Origin: Panopea generosa
Taxonomy: Eukaryota; Mollusca; Bivalvia; Adapedonta; Hiatellidae
Length of the DNA stretch: 64,000 nt
Assembly: GCA_029582155.1 (NCBI GenBank)
Contig: CM055894.1
Location: 30,781,707-30,845,706, forward strand
Direction of reading: 5' to 3'
In this document: positions 36,964 through 47,937 of the stretch, one piece after another
Position numbering within the stretch: position 1 is the first letter of the stretch
Layout of the letters: each line of letters opens with the position of its first letter
The notes under the pieces: generated by a model
Database searches by the model: none
The model's input: the letters and a program-made list of their open reading frames with translations, nothing else
Told to the model about the DNA's origin: nothing
Program-made: the position numbers and the translations under genes

Positions 36964-37857
36964 AACAAGAGGGGGCAATGATCACCTCGAGTTGCTCACC
37001 TGCGGCAAAATTATGAGATCATACCAAATACATGATTTTTGATAATTCAATTAATAGATTTAATATCTAGACATTAATTATCAACTCATGACTGTTTGAA
37101 AAATGTTCTGGGACCTTTTGGTGTAAATTAACTACTGTGTTTGGTGAAGATCCAGTCATAATGCAGGTACTTGAGCATCAAATAGGACAATTGCTCATTA
37201 TTCAAGGGCCTTAACTCTAACATTCATAATATCCTTTTAGGCCAGTTCAAGAACTTGTCCGAGATATAATAGTTATATAATTTGCCAAAGATTAAATGAA
37301 AAATGTGGGTGCCAGAGTGTACAATAGTACAATTTTTGGACAATTCATGACTATTACTCTGATATTTATAGTCCAATTTGGCCATTCAAACAATGTGTCC
37401 AAAATATTAGTTATATAACTACTGTGTCCATTTGGAGAAGATACATTTTTTTACAATTCAAGGGCTGCAGTAATTCCGACATTAACTATCAGATTTTGGG
37501 AGGTTAGGAAGTGTGCATAATATTAAGGTAATATTAATACTGCATAGGTTTATTGGGGATCCAATGAAAACTGTTCTAGAGTGCACATAAGGACAAATAG
37601 CTAAAGTTTTGACAATTTGAGGACCATAACTCTGACACAGATTATCTGATTTGGCCAGTTCAATCTTTTTATCAAGGATAGTATGATAATTACTATTGTG
37701 TAAATTTGGTAAAGATCAGATAAAACGTGGGTGCTAGAATACATACAAGTTTATATAAGGCATTTTTTTAAGATTTAAGGGCCTTTACTCCAATATTAAT
37801 TATCCAATATTTCACAAAATTCAATAACTTTTATAGAGAGATATATTTATAGAGCTA
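36964..37857. repeat. AACAAGAG-headed tandem array, ~5 units of ~165 bp
   Basis: Head AACAAGAGGGGGCAATGATC, then GAGTTGCTCACCTGCGG. Units contain CAATTCAAGGGCCTTAACTC, GGCCAGTTCAAGAACTTGTC, ATATAATAGTTATATAA and GTGGGTGCCAGAGTG. Same unit family as 38711-39117 and 57405-63466. The array ends where a Tigger-like end starts at 37858. Confidence 0.8.
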
Positions 37858-38017
37858 CAGTCAAACCTGTCTTAAGCAGCCAGTCAAGGAAGGAGCAAAA
37901 GTGACCTTTTAGGACAGGTTGTTGCTTAATACAGGTTAATAGACTCTGAAAGCATAGAAATGGGAAAAACAAAATATGACTGCTTAAGATAAGTAGCTGC
38001 TTAATAGAGGTGACAGC
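37858..38017. mobile_element. Tigger-like terminal fragment
   Basis: After TA (37856-37857) the sequence CAGTCAAACCTGTCTTAAGC, then GGACAGGTTGTTGCTTAATA, matches the inverted right end of the 61732-62978 element (CAGTCAAACCTGTCTAAAGC). A second internal motif GACTGCTTAAGATAAG, then GCTTAATAGAGGTGACAG, closes a short inverted structure. It is either a small MITE or a deletion derivative. Confidence 0.7.
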
Positions 38018-38710
38018 ATGCACAGGTATGTAAATTTGTCCACCCTGTCCAGATATATTGCATGTAATTCCATTGTATACAAGTCATGGTCGACACCAAA
38101 TTTATTGGTTTGGCAGACATTGTGTCTATGGTTTACATTGTAGCTAGGCGCACTCCCCATAGTCTGGTCTGTACATTTATGTCTTAGTTGTTCACAAATA
38201 ATTATCTCAATATATATATACATATATATTTTTTAATGAAAATTAAAAGGGTCGAGGCGGCATATATTTGTGGGTGGGTGGGGAGGATAATCTAGCAATT
38301 AATTTATTATGGCCTTAGCTTAAAATTGGGTTAGAAAAATGTGGAAAGGGACAAATTTAAAATATTTGGAATGTAAGGCTATACGAAATGTTTGATAAAA
38401 TTTGCAAAACGTAATATATGTAAAGTTGCAAATATGAAAGTATTTAACAACTGCTGTGTGTACAGTATTGCCTTAAGCAATATTAAATTCATCAAATACA
38501 TTTTACATCAATAAAAAAAATCTAATACAAGGATCCTTATAACAGAAACACAGATTTTGTCAAAGAAAATAAAATAGCAGACTTGGTTTCATGATGAGTA
38601 TTGAAATATGCAACAGCCCTATATCCCCTAAGCAAAGGCTTAAACGGTATTCTGATTTTGAATAACAGATGAACTCCATATTTCCAAGGCAATGGCAGAT
38701 CTACTCTTTA
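38018..38710. other. Non-coding; right end of the 'GCTAGATTATCATCC' MITE at 38228-38318
   Basis: 38228-38318 contains AAAAGGGTCGAGGCGGCATA and GGATAATCTAGCAATTAATTTATTATGG. No other feature. Confidence 0.6.
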
Positions 38711-39117
38711 AACAAGAGGGCCAGAATTGTCCTTACTTGCTAATATGCCGCAGAGGAGACAATGTCGAAGACAGCAATTTTTACAGGTGCTAGAGTGTAC
38801 ATAACATCATATTATGTAATTTTTGTTGATTCAAAGACTACAACACCCGATATTATTAATCCAATCTGGCCAGTTCCAAAACCCTGTCCAAGATATAATG
38901 GTTACAATCATAACAACTGTGTAAGTTTGATGAATATCGAATATAAACTGTGAGTGCTAGAGTGCATACAACATTAAATACACACAATTTTTAACCATTC
39001 AAGGGCCAAAACTCTGACAATATTTTTTCGATTGGATGGCCAGTTCAAGAATTCATTCAATATATTATGGTTACATAATAAGTGTGCAAGTCTGCCAATA
39101 ATTAAATGAAAACTACT
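38711..39117. repeat. AACAAGAG-headed array, ~2 units
   Basis: Head AACAAGAGGGCCAGAATTGTCC, followed by units with GGTGCTAGAGTGTACATAA, TTCAAGGGCCAAAACTCTGAC and GGCCAGTTCAAGAATTC, the 36964 unit family. Confidence 0.75.
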
Positions 39118-40029
39118 TTTAGAACTGGTCCTTGTCTCATAAGTATTAACAGGATATCCAAGTTTGATTAATATCTTGCTTCAAACAAGATTGAAAAGTG
39201 GGATTTTAGATAAATCGAAATGAGTAATTATTTCAGCTCTGACAATTGGAACAGACTGGTTTTAGAACTCATCTTAAGAAACTGGGTAACGGATATATTA
39301 CGTCATGTCCAGATTTGAATTAAATCCTATCAAAAACAAGTTGACTGCTTTTAAAAAGCATCCAATGGTTAGGTCTTATAAACGATGTGGCAATTAAAGT
39401 GAATGAATGTGTAAGTTTGGTTCCTTGGTTCCAATAACACTTTTATTGGATAAACAAGATGGGTATGCAGACAGACTATGTACAAAAGACAGCTTACCAC
39501 CACAAAATCATTCAGCTGGAGTAGCAATAAATTTTATTTTTTTTAAATTACATTATCACATTTGGTGGGTTTGTATTTTTTTATGTTTTTTTTGTTTTTT
39601 AAGAAAATAAAAAGGGTCGGGTGACATGAAAATTACAGGGCGGGGATGATAATCTAGCAATTCATTTGTTATGGCCTTAGATAATCAAGATGAAAGTGCT
39701 TTTTTCTTTATTTCAATTTTAGAACTGGTCCTTGTCTCATCAGTTTTAACACGATATCCAAGTTTGATTAATATCTTGCTATAAAACAAGATTGAAAAGT
39801 GGTATTTTAGACAAATCAAAATGAGAAATTATTTCAGATATGACAATTGAAACAGACTGGTTTTAGAACTTATCTTAAGCAAATTGAGTAATGGATATAT
39901 TACGTCATGGCGAGATTTTAATTAAATCCTATCAAAAACAAGTTGACTGCTTTTAAAAAGCATCCAGTGGCTAGGTCTTATAAACGATGTGGCAATTAAA
40001 GTGAATGAATGTGTAAGTTTGGTTCCTTG
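39118..40029. repeat. Long direct repeat (39118-39428 and 39717-40029) flanking a MITE
   Basis: Two ~310-bp copies start TTAGAACTGGTCCTTGTCTC and end GAATGTGTAAGTTTGGTTCC, with only scattered differences. Between them lie about 290 bp including a truncated 'GCTAGATTATCATCC' MITE (39526-39681). The second copy stops about 80 bp from the transmembrane exon's donor. Confidence 0.85.
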
Positions 40030-40109
40030 TACAGGGTACTAAATACATGGGTGATACCAAATTCCGACAAAATTCCGGCTGACACATTGAATTCGTGTAA
40101 AGAACTTAC

Positions 40110-40236
40110 CTTCTGCAAAACATAATGGTTTCTTACAATAAAGAACAATGATGGCGTTGATGCAGGATGACGACAACCTCTGCAATGACAATACCAACAA
40201 TTGCACCTGTTGGTAAGCCGCCACCACCACCACCAC
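40110..40236 (-). CDS. Transmembrane exon of the minus-strand gene, apparently frameshifted
   Basis: Strong acceptor (TTTTTTTTATTGCAG) and strong donor (GCAGAAG|GTAAGTTC). Entering in phase 1, as the upstream Ser/Thr-rich exons require, it reads a Gly run then GLPTGAIVGIVIAEVVVIL, the first part of a membrane helix. That frame stops at TAA in the exon. Leaving in phase 1, as the downstream exons require, the exon reads INAIIVLYCKKPLCFAE: the other end of a helix followed by a basic stop-transfer motif. The two halves are in different frames and the exon is 127 nt, one more than a multiple of three. A single-base insertion around 40155-40170, or a sequencing error, would explain it. The Gly run is encoded by a (GGT)n tract. 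Confidence 0.7.
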
Positions 40237-40334
40237 CTGCAATAAAAAAAATAATAATATATTTAATATGGGCAGTCCAAGTATATTAGTGATTATAATT
40301 CTATAACAAACTTTCTTTTAGATCACATCCCTAT

Positions 40335-40616
40335 GTTTTTGGCAATCCTGATCAGTCAGCACTCTGGACTTTTTCTGCTTCACAGTCTGATTATCAATCC
40401 AGGGGTCGTGAATTCGAATCCCCGGCAACAGTCTCCATAATGACTGATATACGACATTGTGTCTCATTATCATTCGTCTCTCACCGGAGATTCAAGTGGG
40501 AAAGTTATCATTACTTGCTGAGATGGGGTGTGCTCGAGTTCTAGTTAATCCTAGGAAACAGTGGTTAGGTTAACTGATCGTCTGTTAGCCCTCAATAGCA
40601 TAAAAATGACGCTAAT

Positions 40617-40650
<34 letters not shown>
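40335..40650 (+). repeat. tRNA-derived SINE with (CAAT)n tail
   Basis: B box GAATTCGAATCCCC at 40409-40422 after a degenerate A box. The body has GATTCAAGTGGGAAAGTTA and ends GTTAGCCCTCAATAGCATAA. The tail is about eight copies of CAAT (40618-40650). Same family as 27371-27630 in opposite orientation. Confidence 0.85.
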
Positions 40651-40652
<2 letters not shown>

Positions 40653-40708
40653 TCTGCTTCAAAAAATAAGGAAAACAACACCACCAATCTGTGTATGTTT
40701 GCACTGTG

Positions 40709-40915
40709 GCAACCCTTAGTGTAACAAAAACCTTTAGTTACACTAAGGGTAGAAATCACAACCATTAGTGTAGCAAAATCAATTTTTATTACACTAAGGG
40801 TCACAACAGCAACCCATAAATTAGTGTAACAAAAATTGGTTTTGTTAAAATACGCGTATGTTTTGTACATGTATTGACAATTGATTATAAAACGGGTTCA
40901 CTTAGTGTAACAATT
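40709..40915. repeat. Clustered inverted repeats of TTAGTGTAAC
   Basis: ACCCTTAGTGTAAC (40712-40725) and GTTACACTAAGGGT (40737-40750) are perfect 14-bp arms around an 11-bp loop. The motif recurs as ATTAGTGTAGC, ATTACACTAAGGGT, TTAGTGTAACAAAAATTGG and CTTAGTGTAAC to about 40910. Confidence 0.85.
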
Positions 40916-41322
40916 TTTTTCAGCTAGAGACTCATTTGTCCCTGCTATGAAATGGGGGGCATTTTGTGTTACCCATGTTCATCGGCCCATCTGGTCTGTT
41001 GCAAAGTGCTTCCATGTGCTTCTAAATCGCATTTACACAAACTTTTATGTTAATGATATCAAAATAAAGAAGATAAAATATATTGGTGGATTTTTGTGTA
41101 ATATTACATTTTGTGTTATTTCAGGAGCACTGATACCATAAATAGAATAATATTATTAGGGGCGTAGTTTGGCTGTGTAAGCACAGTTGTAGGGCGTCCG
41201 GGTCATGCTCTCCCGAAAAAAAATTCAGCTAGGTTGTCATGGGTGCATTTACATGTTTTTTAGGGTCCTGGTTATCCTTATTATTAACTTTAAATTCTAA
41301 GTTTTATAACCAAATAAATTCA

Positions 41323-42473
41323 AACAAGAGGTCCAAGAGGGCCTGAGGACGCTCTACCAGTGGCTGTAGCACTTTTTGAAATACCACAATATTTACCCTC
41401 TTTTTTGGAGGGGGGGTCGTCTTAACAACTTATGGATAAATACCCCCATCACACCCATACTGAACAAAAACTTAATTGCTATGAAAAGGAAATACTCTAA
41501 ATTCCCATGCCATTCATCAGTAAAAAAATTATAGTCCCCTGTACAGATCCCTTATACAACCAAGCCCCTTAATTTGTCAGAACTTCAATCACCCATTCCT
41601 AGCAATTTGTTATGAGCAGAAATGATTCAAATTTCAAAAAGAAGTTTGTTTTGTACACATGGATGCAAAATGAAAAAAATCAGTTTTCCTATGAAAAGGA
41701 AATACTTTAAATTCCCATACCATTCATCTGTAAAAAAAATATAGTCCCCTGTACAGAACCCTTATACAACCCAGCCCCTTACTTTGTTAGAACTTCAATC
41801 ACCCACTCTTAGCAATTTGTTATGAGCAGAAATGATTCAAATTTTAAAAAGAAATTTGTTTTGTACACATGGATGAAAAAATCAGTTTTCGTATAATATT
41901 CCTATGTAAAAGTCACATAACAGGGCCCCAATATATCCCAGCCTTGCGATATGCTGAATCTTCAATCCTGGCTGATGTAAGAATAATTTATTTCAAATAT
42001 GAACTAGTTTGACAGAAAGGTTATTGAGAGGAAATTTGTGAAAATTCCCAATTTTAACCTTATTGCCCATCCACCCCCTGGCCTCTTATGGAAATTCAAT
42101 CCTCTTTATTGAACAAAATCAAATTTATTGTTACTAGGCAATGCTTTAGATCTTAATTTGAACAACATATTTACCCAAATGGACAAAAAAATGAGAATTT
42201 TCCATTTTACCTTAGTATTCCTACGTAAAACTCAAAAACCCCTAACAACCCTCTATAAGATTTCTTAGTCATAGGGATAATTAATATCAAATATGAACAA
42301 ATTTGACTGACCGGTTGTTGAAAATAAGTTTTATGACAATGTTTAATTTTAATCATTTTGTGACCCCACCTGGCCCCTTTTAGAAAGTCAATCCTTCGTA
42401 TCAAACAAAATCATATTTGTTATGAAGTTGCTTCAAAACTCAAACCGAAAAAAAATGTCATAAATGAATGATA
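41323..42473. repeat. AACAAGAG-headed array, ~3 units of ~210-230 bp
   Basis: Head AACAAGAGGTCCAAGAGGGCC. Units share GAAAAGGAAATACTCTAAAT, TATAGTCCCCTGTACAGA, CTTCAATCACCCA and TTATGAGCAGAAATGATTC, decaying after 41900. Ends against the next AACAAGAG head at 42474. Confidence 0.7.
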
Positions 42474-43345
42474 AACAAGAGGGCCAAGATGGCCTTATAT
42501 CGCTCACCTGACTGACTTTGAGTCTCCCAACTTAAGTAGATTATATAATACATGTACACTCAAAATTCCAGAAAGACGAGATGGGCAAGTAGTTAGAATT
42601 TTCATTTGTTTTGAAGATGTAACAGATGTGTAGAAGAGTTCAAACTTGGTAGAGGTTCACCCATGGTAAATGTCACTGAAATATAGCTTATAAAGTAAAT
42701 TGGACCCCGCCCCCCCCCCCCCCCCCCCCCCCCCGGCTGCCATGTTTTTTGACAAATCAAGATGGCTTGAACAAACTTGGTAGAGGGTCAACCAACGAAC
42801 ATTTCTGTGAATTATTTTAAAATCAAGCCAGTAGTTTCTGACAAGAAGATTTTTTAAGTTTTTACTATAGCTTATATAGAAAACTAACCCCACCCCCTGG
42901 CGGCCATGTTTTTTGACGAATCAAGATGGCTTGAACAAACTTGGTGGAAGGTCACCCAAGGAACATTTCTGTGAATTATTTTAAAATCAAGCCAGTAGTT
43001 TCTGACAAGAAGATTTTTTAAGTTTTTACTATAGCTTATATAGTAAACTAACCCCACCCCCTGGCGGCCATGTTTTGATACGAATCAAGATGGTTTGAAC
43101 AAACTTGGTAGAGGGTCAACCCAAGGAACATTTCTGTGAAATTATTTTAAAATCAAGTCAGTAGTTTCAGACAAGAAGATTTTTTAAGTTTTTACTAATT
43201 AAACTTGCCCTGCCCCCTGGAGGCCATGTTTTTTTGACGAATCAAGATGGCTTGAACAAACTTGGGAGAGGGTCACCCAAGGAACATTTCTATGAAGTTA
43301 TATAAAAATTTGCCCAGTGAGCCTTCAGTTCAGGTGAGCTAAAAA
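42474..43345. repeat. AACAAGAG-headed element with ~4 units of ~150 bp and inverted ends
   Basis: Head AACAAGAGGGCCAAGATGGC, then CGCTCACCTGACTGA; tail TTCAGTTCAGGTGAGCTAAA. GCTCACCTGA and TCAGGTGAGC are perfect inverted repeats. Internal units contain AATCAAGATGGCTTGAACAA, GGTCACCCAAGGAACATTTC and AAGAAGATTTTTTAAGTTTT. A C-run of about 26 bases interrupts unit 1 (42706-42734). Confidence 0.85.
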
Positions 43346-43734
43346 TATTGAAAATAAAAACCCAATCTTAAGAAAAGGCACTACTTCTTCATCATCAGCT
43401 TGACATGTGACAAAGCCTTGTGAAGTTACAGGTTTGGAGTTAAAAAATTTGTTCTGCAAATGACAAATTTTGATATTTCAACTAATCTTTTCCAAGGTAA
43501 CATAAAATTACTGAAAATGAAAACTCCCATACTGCAAATGGCACTAGTAGACCACTAGGTTAACATGTAAACAAAGTTTTGTGCAGTTACATTTAACAAT
43601 TTTGGAGTTGTGGGAGGGGTTGAAAAAAGGAAGATTATTTATTTTAATACAGTCTTCAAATAATATTTTCCAATTGCTAGTAAATAGTACATCTAATGCA
43701 AAAAAACAGACTTTGCTGCAATATGTCCAAATAA
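43346..43734. other. Non-coding; two loose copies of a ~125-bp unit
   Basis: ACATGTGACAAAGCCTTGTG, then AGTTACAGGTTTGGAGTT (43400-43442), resembles ACATGTAAACAAAGTTTTGTG, then AGTTACATTTAACAATTTTGG (43563-43606). Confidence 0.45.
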
Positions 43735-44830
43735 TGTTGAATATGCAACAAAGAGGAGGATAACAGTGATATTTTTTGTCTAAAGCATTGCCAGATATAT
43801 GGAACTGGGAGCTGAGAAGCTTCTTATATGCCTGCACCTGCATTAACATGTAGGAAGATAGGACCTAAGTCTTAAGCATTGTCGGATATGGGAAAAGGGA
43901 ACTGCAAAAGCACCTGCTATAACATAATTTAGGACGACAATACTGTTATGTTTTTTTTTCTTAAGCATTGCCAGATAATTATAGAAGAAGGGGAGGCAGA
44001 AGCTGTTGATGCCTGCACCGGCTAATTATAACATACTGTAAAATCGTTAGTACAGGCATAATACAAGTCATGTCTAATAAACATAATAAAATCTTTAAAA
44101 TATTTTTGAAAGTGACTGGAAAACTTCATTTTCAAATAAATTCCTCTTTTCAGAAAATTGTACTAGATTTTAGTTTTATATAGACTTGAAAAGATGTACC
44201 AAAATCACAAAGTTCTCTTTTGATTGAGATTTCTAATATTTTGTTAATGCGTGTAAAAACTAAAATTTCTCTACAGCAGTAACTGATTTCACTGGAAATA
44301 ATTGATATAGCGCATACATACATCATGTGTTCAGGGGTGTACACTATACACGGGTGCCAAAAAGCGCATACACTTTTTCATGGGGACTCCTGTGGGGATG
44401 AAACAAAGCCCAGGGTATTCACAGTAGTCAGCTAGTAAGCCTGCAAAACTAGACTTAGCTGACTCCATCATTAAAAAGAAGTGTCAATAGTTTTTACTAT
44501 GTGATTCAGGTTCTATCATGTAGTTATACATACTAGTTGTATCAGAAGCGGATGAAGATGAAATGTTAGTTGGTACAGATGTTGTCTGTTGTGAAGCTGT
44601 AGTTGAAATTGCTAGTGCTATATCAGAAATAATGAAATTAATAAAATATTGTACTGAATGAAAATAACAAGAAAATTATAGAGATTCTCTTGTATCAGGA
44701 AAAGCAAAACAACTTAAACACATGAAAATATAATATTATCCAATGAAATCAGTCAATCTTTGATATATTGTAATCAAATTCAAATTTAAAAACAATCAAC
44801 ACAAAAGTATTCAAAGGAACTGTTTGCAAT
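43735..44830. repeat. Segmental duplication, copy A
   Basis: Co-linear with 51330-53690. Matching blocks: the ~98-bp GCAGAAGCTGTTGATGCCTG tandem units; CATACTGTAAAATCSTTAG; CTTGAAAAGATGTACCAAAATC; GTAGTTATACATACT; TATCAGGAAAAGCA; and GGAACTGTTKGCAATTTTTA at the far end. It carries the coding exon 44534-44617. Confidence 0.8.
44534..44617 (-). CDS. Ser/Thr-rich extracellular exon of the minus-strand gene (84 nt)
   Basis: Acceptor TTTCTGATATAG and donor GATACAACTA|GTATGT. Exactly 28 codons, phase 1 in and out. About 16 of 28 residues are Ser or Thr, including an SSSS run, and there is one N-glycosylation sequon (N-I-S). This composition is typical of mucin-type O-glycosylated stalks. The split codon completes to Ser with the transmembrane exon (40110-40236). 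A shorter paralogous exon with the same splice signals lies in the other copy of the segmental duplication (53407-53436). Confidence 0.65.
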
Positions 44831-45766
44831 TTTTACTTTATTCAACCAGCTGCATTACTAAATTAAACCTATGTTTTTCTTTTAAAGAATGAATATCAGG
44901 ATTTTTCATAACTTTAAAATTGGTTAAAGGCATTTTTGTCCAAATATATCATGTCTATGTATACAAAATGGCCTCATATTGCCCTAAGTACATCTATTCA
45001 AACATGCCAACATAATATACTGTAATGGGGTTTCAGCTGCCCAAAGCAAAATGGTTGGCATTTGCTCCAAACAGTTAATTCATTCCTTTCTGAATAATTT
45101 ACTATGATCCAGAATAATTTACATTTATTTTGATAATGAATTATTTACAATTGCGCAAATTAGAATGATTACATTTGTGGATAAGTGTTGGCCACTCATA
45201 CCTGAGCCACGGCTCTCCCAAATAGCCTCTTAAAACCAACTGTCAGTTCTGATTCTACCCAGGAAATGGACTCAAGAATAATTCATATTTTTGTGATGGG
45301 GCAAAAATAAATTTAAAATAAAAGCATCACCTGATAACCTCAGAGTGAATCTGAGTAAAACAATAATTTCTGTCCTTTAGCAAGTAACTGGAAAACTTCA
45401 TCACATAAAGAATTTGAACCAAGCTGGATTCGAACCCATGACCTCAGCAGTGTAATTCAATTAAATTTCAAGCAAAATTATCTACATCTTCTCCAGTCAG
45501 AATGGCTTACAGTTGTCTCACTTGATCCGCCCAGTCAGAAGGAGGCAATAACTTGATGTCCAGTCCAACTTTTTAAATTAAGATTCTGTCTGCGTCACAT
45601 TTAATATCAAGCAATGGTAAACCATCCTATGGTTTTAAAACAATAAAAAATACTTTTACTATTTAAACAATATATCTTTGTATTATAATTTGTACATTAA
45701 GCTACATTTAAGTTCTAAGTACATATGTATAGATTATGTTTTGAATACTTTAAAAATGTCCATCTC
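44831..45766. other. Non-coding; dispersed repeats
   Basis: 44884-45025 belongs to the 'ATCAGGATTT' family. 45320-45470 resembles a minus-strand SINE head (GGATTCGAACCCATGACCTC). No exon supported. Confidence 0.5.
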
Positions 45767-46440
45767 AACAAGAGGCCTAAGTGAGTCTTATGTGACTCAC
45801 TGGGTAATATAGAACTCCGCAGTGGGGTCAAATATTTCCCAAGGGTTATGATTAATATAATGAAATTGACAAAATTGCTTTTTCACTATTTCGGTGGTTT
45901 GATAACACACCTTTATTTTTGACAATTCTGCCAATTCATTGCAGTATGTGTATCACACTTCGCATCTTTACACTGTTAAAGCTTTATCAACTTATAGCTG
46001 TACCCAATGTCATCCAATTTTGACAGAACTCATGAAAAGGTTCCAATGTTCTCATAATTATTTACAAAGAAATATCACAATTTTATGCATTTTCAACAAA
46101 ATTAATGCATCATTACCACACTTCATGCAAAATTTCAATTTTGATTTCTTAGACCAAACATTTACGAAAATAGTCTAGGTCATCCAAAAACAATGGCACA
46201 ACCCATTACACAACTCTAGACCACATATGGCGACTCCAACAGTTTTTGCATAGAGAGCTTAATGCAGATATTAACATTCCACTGTTGTCTAATCCGCCAC
46301 AGAGAAATTTACAAATGCCAAAAAAACAACAACACCAAAAGCCACATAACATTATACAGCAACCTTTTTTTTATATAAAAATACAAATATATAAAATAAA
46401 CAAAAGTCATGATTATGCAAAATATCAGCATTGCTCAATT
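45767..46440. repeat. AACAAGAG-headed element, no clear internal array
   Basis: Head AACAAGAGGCCTAAGTGAGTC, then GTGACTCACTGGG. Its downstream end is unclear and no tandem units were recognised. Confidence 0.45.
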
Positions 46441-46530
46441 TCATAGCCAAGACAATAATAGCAAATATATAATACAATACTTAATCTTGATTATGATAGG
46501 ACTGGTATACATTATACAAAAAATCAACAT

Positions 46531-46813
46531 ACAGTATACCCCCAAATAAACGTATCTGTAAAATGAGAGTATTACTGCCAGTGAAATTGGTTTATATTTT
46601 GTATGAAATATGTGTGTAAAATGCAATAACACTGCCAGTGATGAGACAAATAGTCAACTTTTAAATGTTTCAAACATATTTCAATTTTGTAATGAACATG
46701 TTATTTATTTGTATAAAAGATCAATTTCCAGAGTGTAGTCATTTTATATTCTATATAAATAGGTAAGGGGTGCGGTGGGGTTATAAGGAAGGAGCATTTA
46801 TTCAGGAGTATAT
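46531..46813. mobile_element. MITE with TA duplication (~283 bp)
   Basis: Left end CAGTATACCCCCAAATAAACG and right end CATTTATTCAGGAGTATATGG are imperfect inverted repeats, both flanked by TA. The ends resemble those of the 1114-1506 element (CAGTATATTCCCTTATT). Confidence 0.6.
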
Positions 46814-46976
46814 GGTATATTACATAACATTTCAAGAGGCAGATAAGGGCCTGAGGACACTTCTGATTATAGTGGCAATACATGGTTCATACAGACCAGG
46901 GAAGATTTTTTTAAAGGACTTTTCAAAGGCTTATTTTGAATTTCAAGGAGAAATTCAGTTTGTGCATAATGTACTA

Positions 46977-47331
46977 CTAAATTGCAAGTATGAAAGAGCA
47001 TGTACTGCTACCACTGCTGGTGAGAGTTGGAGGAGGAATATGCAATTCTCCAACCTCCAGGGTTGATGTTTGCTGCTCTTTCAAAATAGACTGTTTATCA
47101 ATATAAGATTTAATGCCGTTGGTGCTAGGCTTGGAATTTTGATAATTTGTTTTGTGTTTTTCCCCTTTGATATGTGACTTCAATACACTTTCCCCCATAT
47201 TTGATACATCGATAATTTGATCGCACACTGTACATAACGCCTTAGGTTTGTCAGCTTTAAATAGCTTTACCCAGCTATTATACACAGGATTGCCCTCCCA
47301 TTTTGTATTGTACACACTGTCTTTTGTTCAT
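46977..47331 (-). pseudogene. BED-type zinc-finger N-terminus of a hAT-like transposase, frameshifted
   Basis: The open frame (minus, 47315 to 46977, about 112 codons) starts at a GTG and has VYNTKWEGNPVYNSWVKLF. Its finger has Cys pair CTVC and His pair HIKGEKH (C-x2-C...H-x5-H), the BED layout used by hAT transposases for DNA binding. The only good ATG (47329-47331) opens MNKRQ in a neighbouring frame; one extra T near 47316 separates it from the finger frame. The frame ends just past a possible donor (CAGCAGTG|GTAGCAG), so the original may have spliced onward. No hAT dimerisation or catalytic region follows in the window. Confidence 0.65.
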
Positions 47332-47937
47332 TCTATGGTATTGGTATAAAAGCCACATTCTGTTTTACACAAACAGTGTGCGACATTAACGGCGGCACGA
47401 TGGTCCGGGGCTATGATAAATTGCCTCTGGCTATCATAAATTTTAAGTTCATGGACCATTGGGCCATGACAATATTTTTGCAATTTGAAGAAAACATCTT
47501 TGAAAACAACGTACGCTGCAACAAAAGCGCTGATATATTATACCCGGTTTTAGGTTGTTTGTATATAAAGATGAAATGTTCAAATCATGAAACTTTTAAA
47601 AAAAGTCATGTTATTTTACTGTTATAAATGTACAGACGATAATTTATCTGGAAAACTTTTTATTTACAACGTCCGCCATTTTGCTTTATAAGGTATTAAG
47701 ACGCACATGTGTGACTTTCTTATACCAGTTTAAACATCGGCTGGTCCATGTTTGCGGTGCCCTTTCCAGTCTTTGCAGCGACGTTTAAAAGGTTATGGAA
47801 AAATAAATAAACTTTTAGAAAATTATACTAATTCATTTTGAAAGAAATAAATTATGCTAAAAAAGATAATTTAATATTATTTGAGAAAAATTTCTGAAGT
47901 GTCCATTTAAATGTTTTAATTTTTTTTATTTTTAGGT

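Noticed and set aside
41108-41141. Terminal exon for the plus-strand nested gene (acceptor TTATTTCAG, then GAGCAC, reading ALIP-stop)
   Set aside because: The acceptor is good and the phase fits, but five codons are no evidence of coding and nothing else supports it.
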